Shown here piece by piece: positions 9,401 through 20,409 of a stretch of DNA of 46,864 nucleotides. The stretch's first letter is position 1. Each line of letters begins with the position of its first letter. Position numbers and translations under genes: made by a program. This DNA comes from Zancudomyces culisetae (Eukaryota > Kickxellomycota > Harpellomycetes > Harpellales > Legeriomycetaceae). The DNA lies in assembly GCA_001969505.1 (NCBI GenBank), contig LSSK01000940.1:1-46864 (forward strand), written 5' to 3'. Under the pieces are notes generated by a model that was given only the letters and a program-made list of their open reading frames with translations, ran no database searches and had not been told where the DNA came from.

Positions 9401-11415
9401 CTATCGATCGTCCATTACTTTCATTGATTTCTCCTACCGACTGTTCACATATCTTTTCTCCCACCCTCAACACACTTGTTAAACTTTGTTTCCACATTTC
9501 TCGCACCTTTTCCCTTTCAACTTCCTTTTCGTTTTCGTTTTCGTTTTCTCTTTCTCTTTCTCTTTCCCTCTCACTCTCAATCTCCCTCTCTTTTTCCCTT
9601 TCTTCTTTTTCTTCTTTTTCTTCTTTTTCTTCTCTTTTTACTTTTATCTCTTTCTCTTCTTCATTTATTTTTCGTTTTTTTGCTCTCTGAATTTGTTCTT
9701 CCTCCATTTTAATCGCTCCATTATTTTCCTCTTCCCCAATTCCTTCCATATTCTTATCGTCTCTCTCCTCCATCAATCGTGTACACACAACCTCTATCAC
9801 CTGCTCCAATCCCATTCCATACTCCTTAATCTCCTCAATACTCTGCTCAATCTCATCTCGCAATTTTCGTTTATTTCGACTCGCCTCTGTAGCATTTCTT
9901 CGTACCTCATAACTCATAAACTCCTTGTACTCCACCCTCCTCAATATCTCTTCTGCCTTCTTCACTCCCTCTGTATGCCTTATTCGTCCCTGTTTCAACA
10001 TCCCAAATATCCCCACTCCAATCATTTTTTTTATTATTCCCATCGCAAACTCTCCTCCTCCGACTCCTCCTCCGACTCCTCCTCGACCCATTCTCAAATC
10101 AAAACTCTGAATCTTTTCTTTTGACTTTTCATATATCTCGTCTATAATCCCTATCATCTCCACTGCCAAATACGGTTTAGCTTCTATCAAAAACATCATA
10201 CTTCCTATCTTTCCCTGTATCTCTGTCATTCTATCTCTCCTCTCTACCCTTGTCATCTTTTTAATCATCTCTAAACTCCTCTCTCCAATCTCTTTCAACT
10301 TTTCCACCTCCAAATACTCGTGTCTCTTAATCCCCTTAATCCCTACTATTTCTTTAACCTTTGCATCTCTCTCCCTCTCCCTCTCTCTCATTTCCTCTTT
10401 TATTTCCTTAAACATTATCACATTCATTGAATAATATCGAATTATTTTAAGTATTATTCCCCCTTCATCCCCCTCCTCATCTTTATCCTCCTCCTTATTC
10501 TCTTCGTCCTCTTTCTCTCTTTCCCTATATTCCATCAATTCTCTACCAACCTCGTCAATCTTATTTCCAATCTCTTGCATCTTTTCCCATTCTTCCCTCC
10601 ATTCGCTTCTTTTATCTCCAACACTATTTATATTTTATGTTTTATTTTTCATAAACCATGATTTTTTTTTTCCACCCCCCCCAAAAAAAAAAAAGTAAAC
10701 GTTTTAAAATCATTTTACTTACCTTTTTTCCAACAGTATAGGATGCAAATATGTAGCTACTTGAATTCCCCTTTTAAATATAACACTTGGTGTCCCTTTA
10801 CTTTCTAAAAGCTCTATAATACATTCTATCGACTTGTCCACCACTATTTTCATTATACATTTCGTTTTAATCTTTTTCTTTTTTTTTTTAAAAAAATGGT
10901 AAAAATTCAAACTATAATTTGGTTTTTCCTTTTCCATCTTTAAACTTACTCTCTTTGACCTCTTGTTTCTCCAATACTCCTTCTTTTAATCCACAGGCTA
11001 CTTCTAAAATATCAAAGCCCCATTTGGCCATATCTATCAAGTACCACAGTTGTAATTCATTCTTGTCCACTTTTACATACTTTCTTTTTCTCTTTTGCCT
11101 TTCCTCCTTTCCTTTTCCTTCCATTTCCATTTCCATTTCCGCTTCGTCATTCTCCTCTTCAGCTTCATGTCCCATCAGTCCTATCGTGATTTTGACCGCT
11201 TGCATTGCCATAGAAAAGTATCCTACAAATTTTTTGGTTTCAACAGCTTCTTGTTGTTTTTCTTGATCATTTTCAATCGCTACATTTGTATCTGTTAATA
11301 ATTGAGGATTTGCCGCAACTAGTTCTGTGATCATTTCCAGTCTCACACTGTCGGGTCTATCTGCATTGGTTGCAGTTTCGTATAATTTCGCCGCTCTTTC
11401 CCTTAATGCCTCCAT
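6498..11415 (-). CDS. PTA1: Symplekin/Pta1, scaffold of the pre-mRNA cleavage and polyadenylation complex (three exons)
   Basis: My splice model is 11415-10950, 10843-10723, 10623-6498. It gives 4713 nt and 1570 residues, with GTAAGT donors on both introns. Symplekin/Pta1 is the HEAT-repeat scaffold of the cleavage/polyadenylation factor in the nucleus. The N-terminal helical repeats include RHEYLEVEKLKEIGERSLEM and GSMMFLIEAKP. The C-terminal region has TQRPKYRLPVLVLLLDG (compare FKRPSRQFQYLHVLLDL in human symplekin), a KGAETLL block, and KKLPPMFLVPIYEHL (compare LPDVRFLIPVLNGL). Between them lies a large acidic/basic low-complexity insert (Glu/Lys/Arg runs, GED repeats, NQ repeats, a poly-Ser run), which makes it longer than animal symplekin (about 1270). 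The strand composition of the coding DNA reverses in mid-gene. The first intron acceptor (10844) is chosen to keep frame; nearby AGs are alternatives. Confidence 0.85.
8773..8814. repeat. TTTTTC hexamer repeat in PTA1
   Basis: About seven tandem TTTTTC units on the + strand, encoding an alternating Lys-Glu run on the minus strand. It sits at the point where the strand composition of the gene reverses. Confidence 0.85.
9156..9194. repeat. 12-bp tandem repeat in PTA1
   Basis: Three or so copies of a CATCTTCACCTC unit on the + strand, encoding repeated Gly-Glu-Asp-Gly on the minus strand. Confidence 0.85.
9581..9639. repeat. Uninterrupted 59-nt polypyrimidine tract in PTA1
   Basis: All bases on the + strand are C or T over this interval. 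It is the core of a longer pyrimidine-rich zone (about 9520-9665) that encodes Glu/Lys/Arg runs on the minus strand. Confidence 0.9.
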
Positions 11416-14400
11416 CCTTGTTTTTTCTCTTTTTTTTTTGTTGTATGTATATTTTTAATATATATAAAAATTGTTTATTTATTTGTACATTTTTTTTAGT
11501 TTTTTTTTTTTAAATTTCAGACTATTACACCAAAATCTCAGATCTTTTTTTTTTACTATTCCAAATTAATCTTGTGATTTACATTTAAATTATATATAAT
11601 AATAAAATTTGTTATTTATTTTGTGATTAAATGCTAATTGTTAATTTTTTTTTTTGGTACATAAACAGATGTTTGTTTATATAACACATGATACTTTTAA
11701 AAACTCTAAATTGTCAATCACGAGTTGGTATACTTATCAAACGCTATCATCAAACCTAGCTATTATAAAAAATAAAATAAAATAAAATAAAAAGTCTTTT
11801 AATTTCACTCTTTTTGTTAAAGCTCAAAAATATTAATACATACCCTTTATTATTATAATACTTTCTTTAAAATAGTTATAACCTCTCTCTACCTCTTCCC
11901 ACTCCCTCCCTCCCAACTTTTTTTTTCCTTTTTAAGAGAAATATAAAAACGATCTTGTTTGTATACTTCAAACAGTTTAGCATATTTTTATACAATTGGG
12001 AACACCAATAAACGGCAAATAGCACCAACTATGGCAACATGAACAAAGACATAAACAAAAACATCCTGTTGTGGTTATTTGAAACCTTATTTGTGTGTAC
12101 CATACCTACTTTGTCATAAAAAGTACATTTATAACAAACTTAAAGCCGTGCTGTTACACATAAAACCAAAAATAATCGAGGAAAAACTCAAACTCAAATA
12201 CGGATACAGATACAGATACAGATACAGGTACAGGTACAGATACAGGTACAAACAGTATCATCTGTAGATTGTTTCAAGTGTTTTTTTTCCACCATCTTGA
12301 ATGGATACATTTAAAGACAACCAAAGTATAACATTTAATGCTTCATACTTTCCTAAAGGTACTTTATACACTTCCAAATTTCAGTGAAAGAATTGATGTA
12401 CATTTATCGAATAGCACTAATAATCAAACATACAACATACAATAAGACCAGCCTTTATCTTGGTTTTTTTTTGTACACCAAGACATATACAATGATACTC
12501 TCTAGCTCAAGAACGTCGGTTGTTATAACTTTATTATTATTATTATTATTGAATTTCCATGCTTTTATTTAAAAAATATAACAAATACGTTACTCTTCTC
12601 TATTATTATACTCTATATTCACTTGATTTATACACTGAGATGTTTTTTCTAGGTTTATCCGGCGTTTTTTTTTTTCGAAAACAATCTCCTAAAATACATA
12701 ACTCCACTTTTTTTTTCCCGTTTGTCATGTAAATGTTTGTGACTTTGCAAATCTTGTAATGCTAGTGGTTTAAAGCTATATTTAGGTGAATGAATTGTAA
12801 ATGTCCCTTTGTATTTTGTTAATTACTTACAAACATTTCTTCATTATACTCTCAACCTTCGTCCATACAATCATCTTTTACCGGGATTTTATATTATTCC
12901 ATTGATTTTGCCACATCTTTAATCGAATTTGAATGTGCTAATTAAACGTGCTTTTGTCATGAATGAGAATAAATACTAACATTCTTGATAAAAAAAGGTA
13001 CCAAAAAGAGTATTTAAAAGTTCAACTCTCTAATAGTATTACAAATATATCCAGTTATTTTATTTTGCTTTCACCTTGAAAACAAGTTGATAACCCTTTT
13101 TAGTAGCTAGTTTATTTGCTTTAGGAGCTGTACTGATTTTCCAACTTCTATTAATGTTTAGGTTTTAGTAATGCAAATAATTCTGCAGTTAACTATTCTT
13201 TTTTGGCTAGGGTTGATATATTACGCATTAGGAAGTTTTATTTTTTCCCATATTTCTGATTTTGTTTTTGTATTTTCAGGTTAATAAATATGTTGAAATC
13301 TTCTATAATTAATTAATTTGGCAATTAAACAAACTAGTAATTTTTTTTTTTTACATCAATCTATTTATAGAACAATTAAGAAGCATGTTTGAATACTTGA
13401 AAAAAAAAATAGCAAAATCTGCCTAGTTCCAGACCAAAAATTATATTTCAATTTTCCTGTATTTTTCGCAAGTTTTGTTGTAAATTCAACTTTGAATATT
13501 CAGCACTTTTGACTAATAACTGGTGGTTTTTACTCAAAAAGTGAACAAGTAAAATTCTAAAAGGTGTGCTGAGTTGGGGGGGGGGGAGAATATGGGGTGT
13601 ATTGTGAAGTATTTCCACAATGAATAATTGGTTGGTGATTTGAATTACCTGCTTTCAGTAGGATGAACAAACAAGAAAGCAATTGTGTTGTATAATCAAC
13701 AGATGATTTTTATTCATAAATATCCACCTCAATACATAGATACGGTTTAATAAATAGGATCCCTTAGCTATAATAGACCACCTTTGTTATTTTTTTTTTA
13801 ATGACTCCCATACCTCTTCAACAAATCGTTTTGTCACAATTGGTTCTATTTTTGCTCATCTTCAAAAAAAAAAAAAGTTGAATTGTTCAAAAAATTGAAC
13901 TCCAAGATGACAAATATATTTGCATTCAATCTATTTCCTTTTTGACATATTATTTAAAAGCCTTAGTGCATTTAAATAGAATTTTTTTTATTATTTATAT
14001 AAATTTTAAATAGCTAATTGTTAAATAGGTAACTAAATATCTTTTGTACTTGTACTCAAAATTAGGTGGTATATTATTAAATACACCTGTTTTTATGTAA
14101 CAACTAACACAGCGAATTAGTAAAAAGAATAATTAGGTAACTGAGGACCTTTTTAGATTGTTGATTATAAAATAGTACAAACTCCATTGAAAAAGCTGTG
14201 TTTAGTTTGCAATTTTAAATGCTCCTTTTTACAATATTATACTATACTTTTGATATTATAGAAACAAAAAAAAAAACTTTTATATACCCCTATCCAAGCC
14301 TCAGCTCTCGTTTTTTCATAAAATATTTCTAGATTTTAGCATCATAACACACATCAATTCCATTCTCATTTTAAAGGCACTCACAAGAACGTCTTATCCT

Positions 14401-15350
14401 GTAACCACAAGCTCAAATAACGAAAGCCTTGCAACTATATCTAGTTTACGATTCTCTGGCTAGAATATCCTTATCATATTTAATTGATAAAAGAAAGAAA
14501 AAGCAATCAAGCACTGGCTCCGGGACACTTTACCCAATGTATTAGAATAGTACGACCAATAGCTGTATATATATATATATAAAAGTAGGATATTGGTGAA
14601 ATAACTGTAATAATCCAAAGCTAAAGGAATCTCGACTTAGTGGTGCATTAAATAGAAAATATATCATTGTGCAAATTTCATATTTTCAATTACAAACACC
14701 TGATTGTTTTTGATAGAAACGCAAGGAGTGTTTCATATATTCTAGAGTGAAGGAAGAAAAACGAACAAAATATTATCATTGACAGGCTTCAAAGCAAAAT
14801 TCAACTTTTTTCACATATACAACAACAAAAAAAATTAAAAAATAATAACTGCAATTACATCACAGTCAACTTCTTTGTACTTTTCAAAATATTCGATTGA
14901 CTCGGAATATATACATATATACATATAACAGAATTAACGGAAAAAGGCAATACAAAAATCTGAACCTCTCAATTCACTGAAAAGAACTACTTTATTTCTG
15001 AAAATAATTAGAAATTTCACACTTCAATACTATCCTTTATGATATACCAACAACCATATAACGCACTCATCAAAAATTTCGGTTAATATTGATATCCTCC
15101 AAATCGTGTCTTTAGTGATAAAAGAAGAAAAAGAGAAGAAACAAAAAAAAAGTATAATTTAAACCAACAAAAGGGATAAACCCATTGAGACTATTCGATT
15201 ACATCGATTACCAACTTAAAATACAAAAGAGCAGTATCCGAGCAGTATACCTGTTGTTTTTCCCATATACATACGAGAACTCCATACCATTTTATCAATA
15301 CTGTTTTATTTTTTCTTATTCTGCACAAGATAATCCAGACAAATATCGAG
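11416..15350. other. 3.9 kb intergenic region upstream of the forkhead gene and PTA1 (divergent)
   Basis: No gene, RNA gene or mobile element could be supported. The DNA is AT-rich, with A and T homopolymers, a G run at about 13575-13586, a GATACA-type repeat (12203-12250) and a (TA)n run near 14567. The proximal 500 bp before the forkhead start is A-rich and purine-rich, as in a long leader. A 15-codon upstream reading frame starts at 15039. This is the shared promoter space of two divergent genes. Confidence 0.55.
12203..12250. repeat. Eight tandem GATACA/GGTACA hexamers
   Basis: Units at 6-bp spacing: four GATACA, two GGTACA, one GATACA, one GGTACA. No coding gene covers it. Confidence 0.92.
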
Positions 15351-16679
15351 ATGATGCAAAAGTCATTGGATTTTAATAGATACGTTTTTTGGAAACAAGG
15401 GGATGGGTATGACGTTAAAAAACGACGCAGACCGCCATTTTCATACACTGTAATTATAGCCCATGCAATCATGTCTGCACCCGATAGGAAAATGTCACTA
15501 AAGAGTATTTACTATTGGATAAAGACAAACTATCCCAAAATCTTTGAGGGAAGCGATGTGGGTTGGCAAAACACAATTCGCCACAATCTGTCTTTGAACT
15601 CATACTTCAAAAGAGTGCAGGTAGAGGGAAAACTCATAGACAATGTCAGCGAAAAGGCCACTAGGGGAAGTTTCTGGACAATAGATTTTGACATGATGGA
15701 TGAGCAAGTAAAAAAAAAGGTACTAGAAACATTTGAAATGCCAAAGAAAAAGCCAAACGAAGCCGAGGGCTCGGACACTAGCAGAAAAAATGGTTCAAAT
15801 GACCGAAAAAATGAAGAATTATCAAGTCCGCCATCAAGAAGTGCCGCCGGATTCTCACATCGAGATCAATACTATAACACAAGCTACTCTAGTAACAGCA
15901 CAGTGGTATCGTTAAACTCTGAATATCCCGCACCGCTGCATACATGCGATTACAATAACTTTTATAATCGCCATCCGCTACGTGCTGAGCGCAACTCAAC
16001 AGGGGCTTTGCCACCACACAAGGAAGACAATGTAGTCACAAAAGTTAATAGTGGCCATACCACCTACCCATATCAACTTCCCAAAATTAACTATACTGGA
16101 CACCAGATTAAACAAAACCGTACATACAATTCTTCAACCAGTCACGACCATGACTACTTTGACATAAATTTGCACAAAGTCGAAAAAAATAGCTCGGTTC
16201 CTCCGGGCTCTCCTCATCAGGCGTTTGATGATGGTAAGGATACTCGCACATATCTTCATACAAATAGCTTCCGCATCAACTCTGAACTATCATCTTCATG
16301 GAGACACACCAGCTCTGTTCTGGGGTCTAGGTATAAACCCGGATCAAGTATCTCTGACTCTTACGGAACAAAGCGCAAGCATGGTGAAATGGGCTTGTCC
16401 CCATCTAAATCTACCAGCAAATACCGTAGAAATACTGATTCAACCTACGAATCGTATACAAACTCGCAGTTAGCGTCTCGTGGTGCATATCAAGGCTTTT
16501 TCAATCCTATCAAAAGTACTTTGAGCGCAGATACCCTTAAACGCATCCCTCTAAGTCCTGGTAAAGACGTATTTTCTATTTCTACTCAATGCTTTTCCGG
16601 GCCCTTGCCGTTTATAAATGTTCAATCAGAAAAGGAGGGGCATAGAAACAAACATTCAATAAACCATATCTTGAATTAG
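15351..16679 (+). CDS. Forkhead (winged-helix) transcription factor
   Basis: Intronless, 442 residues. The forkhead domain is at about 27-114: RRPPFSYTVIIAHAIMSAP opens it, SLKSIYYWIKTNYP is the second helix, GWQNTIRHNLSLN (71-83) is the DNA-recognition helix with the Asn, Arg and His that contact the core site, and GSFWTID closes it. The rest is Ser/Thr/Asn/Tyr-rich, without a clear FHA domain. That separates it from Fkh1/Fkh2 and makes it closer in layout to Hcm1/Sep1-type factors with an N-terminal domain. These act in the nucleus, often on cell-cycle genes; that role is inferred from the family. The start is the first of two adjacent ATGs, with KKRRR basic residues just before the domain. 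A short near-palindrome follows the stop. Confidence 0.9.
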   Translation: MMQKSLDFNRYVFWKQGDGYDVKKRRRPPFSYTVIIAHAIMSAPDRKMSLKSIYYWIKTNYPKIFEGSDVGWQNTIRHNLSLNSYFKRVQVEGKLIDNVSEKATRGSFWTIDFDMMDEQVKKKVLETFEMPKKKPNEAEGSDTSRKNGSNDRKNEELSSPPSRSAAGFSHRDQYYNTSYSSNSTVVSLNSEYPAPLHTCDYNNFYNRHPLRAERNSTGALPPHKEDNVVTKVNSGHTTYPYQLPKINYTGHQIKQNRTYNSSTSHDHDYFDINLHKVEKNSSVPPGSPHQAFDDGKDTRTYLHTNSFRINSELSSSWRHTSSVLGSRYKPGSSISDSYGTKRKHGEMGLSPSKSTSKYRRNTDSTYESYTNSQLASRGAYQGFFNPIKSTLSADTLKRIPLSPGKDVFSISTQCFSGPLPFINVQSEKEGHRNKHSINHILN

Positions 16680-17360
16680 CTGGTCTGTATGAAACTCGTA
16701 CACGAGTTTAAAGTATATCTATCTTTTTCTTTTATTTTTTTTTCTTTCTTTCTTTCTTGGGGTTGTCGCTTTTATTTTTTTGCGTATTGTTTTGTTTAGC
16801 ATTCAACAATTTCATCGTTCTTTTAATGATTTTTTACGAGACCCTTGTAGAAGTGAAAGTCAAAGGAATAAAATGTAATCATATCTTATTTGCTAACTCT
16901 GAGCAGGGATAAATTGTTTTCCCAAACCACCAAGTTTAGCTGCTAGATTTTTTACTACCTGAGCATCAATCTAGAAGTACACATGTGCTGCACAAGTTTA
17001 TACACTGCATAGATGTTTTTTGAGAGGGCGTAGCAATGAACAAGTGGAGGAAGTATGATCTGTGTTTAAGATTTGTTACAGTCTTTTGGTCTTCTATTTT
17101 TTTTTTCAGGAGAGAGGAGGGAGAAGAGATGGGACTTGCTCCAGCATCTTTTGCCATGTAGCTGAAACGTCTATCTTCCAATGTATTGAAAGTGGGTTTT
17201 AGAGCCGCTCTTTTTAATAAAAAAAATTTTTTTCTTTCTTTTTCGGATCAAATCACCAGATCCAAGCAAATAGGCTAATTATATTTTGTGTAGTTTGGGC
17301 CAACTGTTGCAAAGTCAAGGCATGTAGCGAACAAACTTTACACTCACAAAAGAAGTATAA
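16680..17360. other. Intergenic between the forkhead and PEX1-like genes
   Basis: No gene supported. It holds the forkhead 3' flank, with an inverted repeat at 16692-16709 and T/C tracts at 16735-16760, and then the promoter of the downstream ATPase gene. A 71-codon minus-strand frame (16966-17181) has no recognisable content. Confidence 0.55.
16692..16709. repeat. Near-perfect palindrome after the forkhead stop codon
   Basis: Arms AAACTCGT and ACGAGTTT (8 bp each) separated by AC, 13 bp beyond the stop. The loop is too small for a stable RNA hairpin, so a dimeric protein site is the likelier function if there is one. Confidence 0.6.
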
Positions 17361-19340
17361 ATGAGCACCCAATCTCGAGATTCCTTAAGGTTAAGCCCGG
17401 TCGACATTTACGCAAATCTCATATCAGAAAACAAAAATGCTGTAAACTGCCATTTAACGTACAACGGGAGAGAGATTATAAATGTTAGACGGTGCGTAAA
17501 TAGACAGCTGGGTTTATCCTGGAACGAAGCGGAGCTTCCAGAAAATAAATGCGAAACTGAGTCGAGGAAAAGTTCACAACTTCCAATATTTGGTGAAAAT
17601 GCTATAACTTTTGGTCTACGCAGCATAAATCTTGACATCAGCACATCATTTGGAGCTGAAAACCAAATAACCACTCAGGAAAATATTACTACGAGTAAAC
17701 AAACTCAACAAAAAGACTTTCAGACAGCTACAACCGAAACACTAAAGCTGATTGAAATTGTACAACTCTACTTTGGATTTACGAATCTTCCAGATAATAA
17801 GCTTTGTAGCGCTTTTTTAAAGAATTCTCTGCTTATAAAGGGCATTCCTGGAATCGGCAAACGGTATATTGTTGGTGAACTAAGGGAAATTCTTGGAATT
17901 GATGTCGTTTGGATTTCTGCGGGCATACTTGTTGAAATACACGCCCAATCTTCAAATGATTTTGAGTGTAAAAAAAGCATCCAAAACTACATTGAGTCCT
18001 ACCTTACTTTCTTGAAATCGCTAAAAAGGGTGGTAATTGTTATCGATAAGGTCGAGCTACTGGCGGCGGATCAAGATAGTAGTTCCAGTATTTGGGAAGC
18101 CATCTCGGAGAAGCTTCCGTATCTTAACAGCATCTATGTCATAGGTATTTTGAATACTCAATTTTCAGGTGGGAAAGTAGATAAGTATGTACCAGCTAAT
18201 GTGGAGAAGATGGGTTTATTTCATACACGGCTAGACATTGATGTTCCTGATAGATTTGAGAGGAGAAAACTTGTTCGATCGATTTTCGCTTTTTTTAACC
18301 AGAGAATGTGCAAGAAAATCGAGATATCTGAGAAAACTGAGGAGTTAATTGTCAATCATACGCCTGGATTTATCGCAAAGGATTTGTATCTGCTGATAAA
18401 ACGGGTAATTTCGTCCTATATATTACACCCCAAAGACCGCCCTTCAAGCTGTTTAAACGCTAATGATGGCATAAAAAGCACCAATAAAATAATACTTGAG
18501 GACTCTGCATTCCTGTACTGCTTGAAATATGTCAGGCCAACTTATCAACTCGGATACGAATCTAATATCAGTAGCATCTACTGGGAAGATATATTTGGTT
18601 ACAACAATATAAAAGCTGATCTTAGAACTTGGGTGCAGATGGCAAATCATGCGACTGGTAAGTCTACAAAGTTCGAGCAGCTAGGAGTTAGACCACCACT
18701 GGGCATATTATTTTATGGACCTAGTGGCTGTGGAAAGACACTATTTGGAAGAGCATTGGCGTCACAGAGCAACAGAAATGTTTTGGTTTTACGGTTCAAT
18801 AACCTCCTTTCTGAGTATTTGGGCGAATCTGAGCTATACTTGAGAAATCTATTCTATGCTGCCAGAAAACTCTCCCCTTCTTTGATTCTAATTGACGAGC
18901 TTGATTTTATCGCCTCAAAAAGGGATTGGTCATCTGGATCTACTGGTTCGACAGGTGTGGAAGAGCGGCTGCTAAGTACGTTACTCAATGAACTTGATGG
19001 TGTGAGCTCAAGGTCAGATGTTTTGCTGGTTGCTACCACAAATGATTTGGGTAATATCGATGACGCCATCCTAAGACCTGGTAGATTCGATCGCCTTGTC
19101 AAGATTGATCTCCCTAGCCGCACAGATCGCATTGAAATAATAAAAAACTTGGCTAGAAACTACTCATTGGATCCCGAGTTGGATTTTATAAGCATTGCTG
19201 ACAACACAGAATCTTTTACATGTGCTGATTTGTATGCTTTGCACTTCGAGGCGATGTATTTGGCTCTCCATGAGTTTCAAAAACCCATACAGCTTTTAAC
19301 ACGACATTATATTTCTGCACTTGATCGGCTATCTTTGTAA
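17361..19340 (+). CDS. PEX1-like type II AAA ATPase (peroxisome biogenesis), short form
   Basis: Intronless, 659 residues, with two AAA modules. D1 (about 130-350) has a Walker A-like GIPGIGKR (161-168) with Arg after the Lys, and a Walker B-like VVIVIDKV (224-231) in which the catalytic Glu is Lys, so it looks ATPase-dead. D2 (about 400-640) is intact: GPSGCGKT (453-460), LILIDELD (508-515), VATTN, and LRPGRFDR with the arginine fingers. TPGFIAKDLYLLIKR after D1 and IADNTESFTCADLYAL after D2 resemble PEX1 most. AFG2/SPATA5 and PEX6 are alternatives. PEX1 is usually 1000 residues or more; here only about 130 residues precede D1, so the double-psi-barrel N-domains appear missing. PEX1 and PEX6 form the hexamer that extracts ubiquitinated PEX5 from peroxisomes. 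The AAA call is certain; the exact paralogue is not. Confidence 0.65.
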   Translation: MSTQSRDSLRLSPVDIYANLISENKNAVNCHLTYNGREIINVRRCVNRQLGLSWNEAELPENKCETESRKSSQLPIFGENAITFGLRSINLDISTSFGAENQITTQENITTSKQTQQKDFQTATTETLKLIEIVQLYFGFTNLPDNKLCSAFLKNSLLIKGIPGIGKRYIVGELREILGIDVVWISAGILVEIHAQSSNDFECKKSIQNYIESYLTFLKSLKRVVIVIDKVELLAADQDSSSSIWEAISEKLPYLNSIYVIGILNTQFSGGKVDKYVPANVEKMGLFHTRLDIDVPDRFERRKLVRSIFAFFNQRMCKKIEISEKTEELIVNHTPGFIAKDLYLLIKRVISSYILHPKDRPSSCLNANDGIKSTNKIILEDSAFLYCLKYVRPTYQLGYESNISSIYWEDIFGYNNIKADLRTWVQMANHATGKSTKFEQLGVRPPLGILFYGPSGCGKTLFGRALASQSNRNVLVLRFNNLLSEYLGESELYLRNLFYAARKLSPSLILIDELDFIASKRDWSSGSTGSTGVEERLLSTLLNELDGVSSRSDVLLVATTNDLGNIDDAILRPGRFDRLVKIDLPSRTDRIEIIKNLARNYSLDPELDFISIADNTESFTCADLYALHFEAMYLALHEFQKPIQLLTRHYISALDRLSL

Positions 19341-20409
19341 TCTAGACAGATTTTGTGCTCTACTATGTAAAATACAGCCTGATTGCAAACATTTTTATTC
19401 TGCTTCCTATCATCGACCTTCCTTTGGGTTTATATTTTTAATTTCTGTGAATCAGCCTTTAACTCAAAGATTCTATCATACATAATCAACTAATTTGTGC
19501 GCAAAATGTGTTTACTTTAGGACAAAGTGAATGGCATAATTTGTTATGCACAGCTGCACTATAACATGGCACTAAGTGGTAAATTTTATTTGAAAACCTA
19601 ATGCGCTGAACCCTCCACTGCTTTTTCAAGAGTTCGAGCATGATAGCTATCTGGGTAGCGCTATATAAACGTTTAGATGCGCCAGGTTTGAGTTCACCTT
19701 CAAGTCACTTATTCTCTGAGTCCCTCCTCCACTCCATTATTTGAAAAACAGTTTTTTTTTGTATGCCCAAACAGAAGTGGTTTGTAATTTTGGTTCTATA
19801 TTTAGCTGGTTATGAAGTCTATTTTTATTACCACCAATAAATAAGAGGGGGAAAATTAGCTGGAGTTTTTACACGATCATTGAGGCATTTGTCACTTTCC
19901 CTCCGTAGGCAATAAAAAAATTCGAGTATCGGGATTTTTTCCTATTTCACTTTTCTCTATTACCAAATATCTGCAAATATACAGGAAAGGACCAGCTCTG
20001 GAAACTGAGAAACAAAACTATGAAATGTTACACTCTAATAGGACAACATTAACTATGACCAGGCTAATGTGTATGGACTTTTCCCTCCATTTTCCTGCCT
20101 AAATCAAGTTTAAAAAGGATCCTTCGTGTATTCTCTAAATTTTTATTTTCTATGTTTTTAGCTCCTAGAAAACACACTAGGGATATTGTAAATTGTAATA
20201 TATACATATATATTAATACTGTTTGTTTGGGTTGTTAGAATAACACTCGATATAAAAAGTTCGATTGACAGCTCTCTGGGGGAAAAAATTGTATAGAAAC
20301 AGGGACAAGGCTATAATAGAAAAATAAAACACGGGGTTCGTTTTGTGTATATAAACATTCAACTAAGAAAAATAACTTTGAGGCCTAAATACCAACATAT
20401 CTTTGACAA
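19341..20409. other. Intergenic between the PEX1-like and SWF1 genes
   Basis: About 1.07 kb, AT-rich; no gene, repeat family or RNA gene seen. It contains the 3' flank of the ATPase gene and the promoter of the palmitoyltransferase gene. Confidence 0.55.

Noticed and set aside
9367-10124. Phe/Ser/Leu-rich + strand frames opposite PTA1
   Set aside because: Translations of the polypyrimidine strand of a real charged coding region; they look like membrane segments only because TTT/TCT codons repeat.
10719-10937. Separate small gene with a LHPILLEK end
   Set aside because: It is the middle exon of PTA1; two in-frame introns join it to both neighbours.
16966-17181. 71-codon minus-strand frame between the forkhead and ATPase genes
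   Set aside because: No recognisable domain, and it lies in the expected promoter and 3' flank region.
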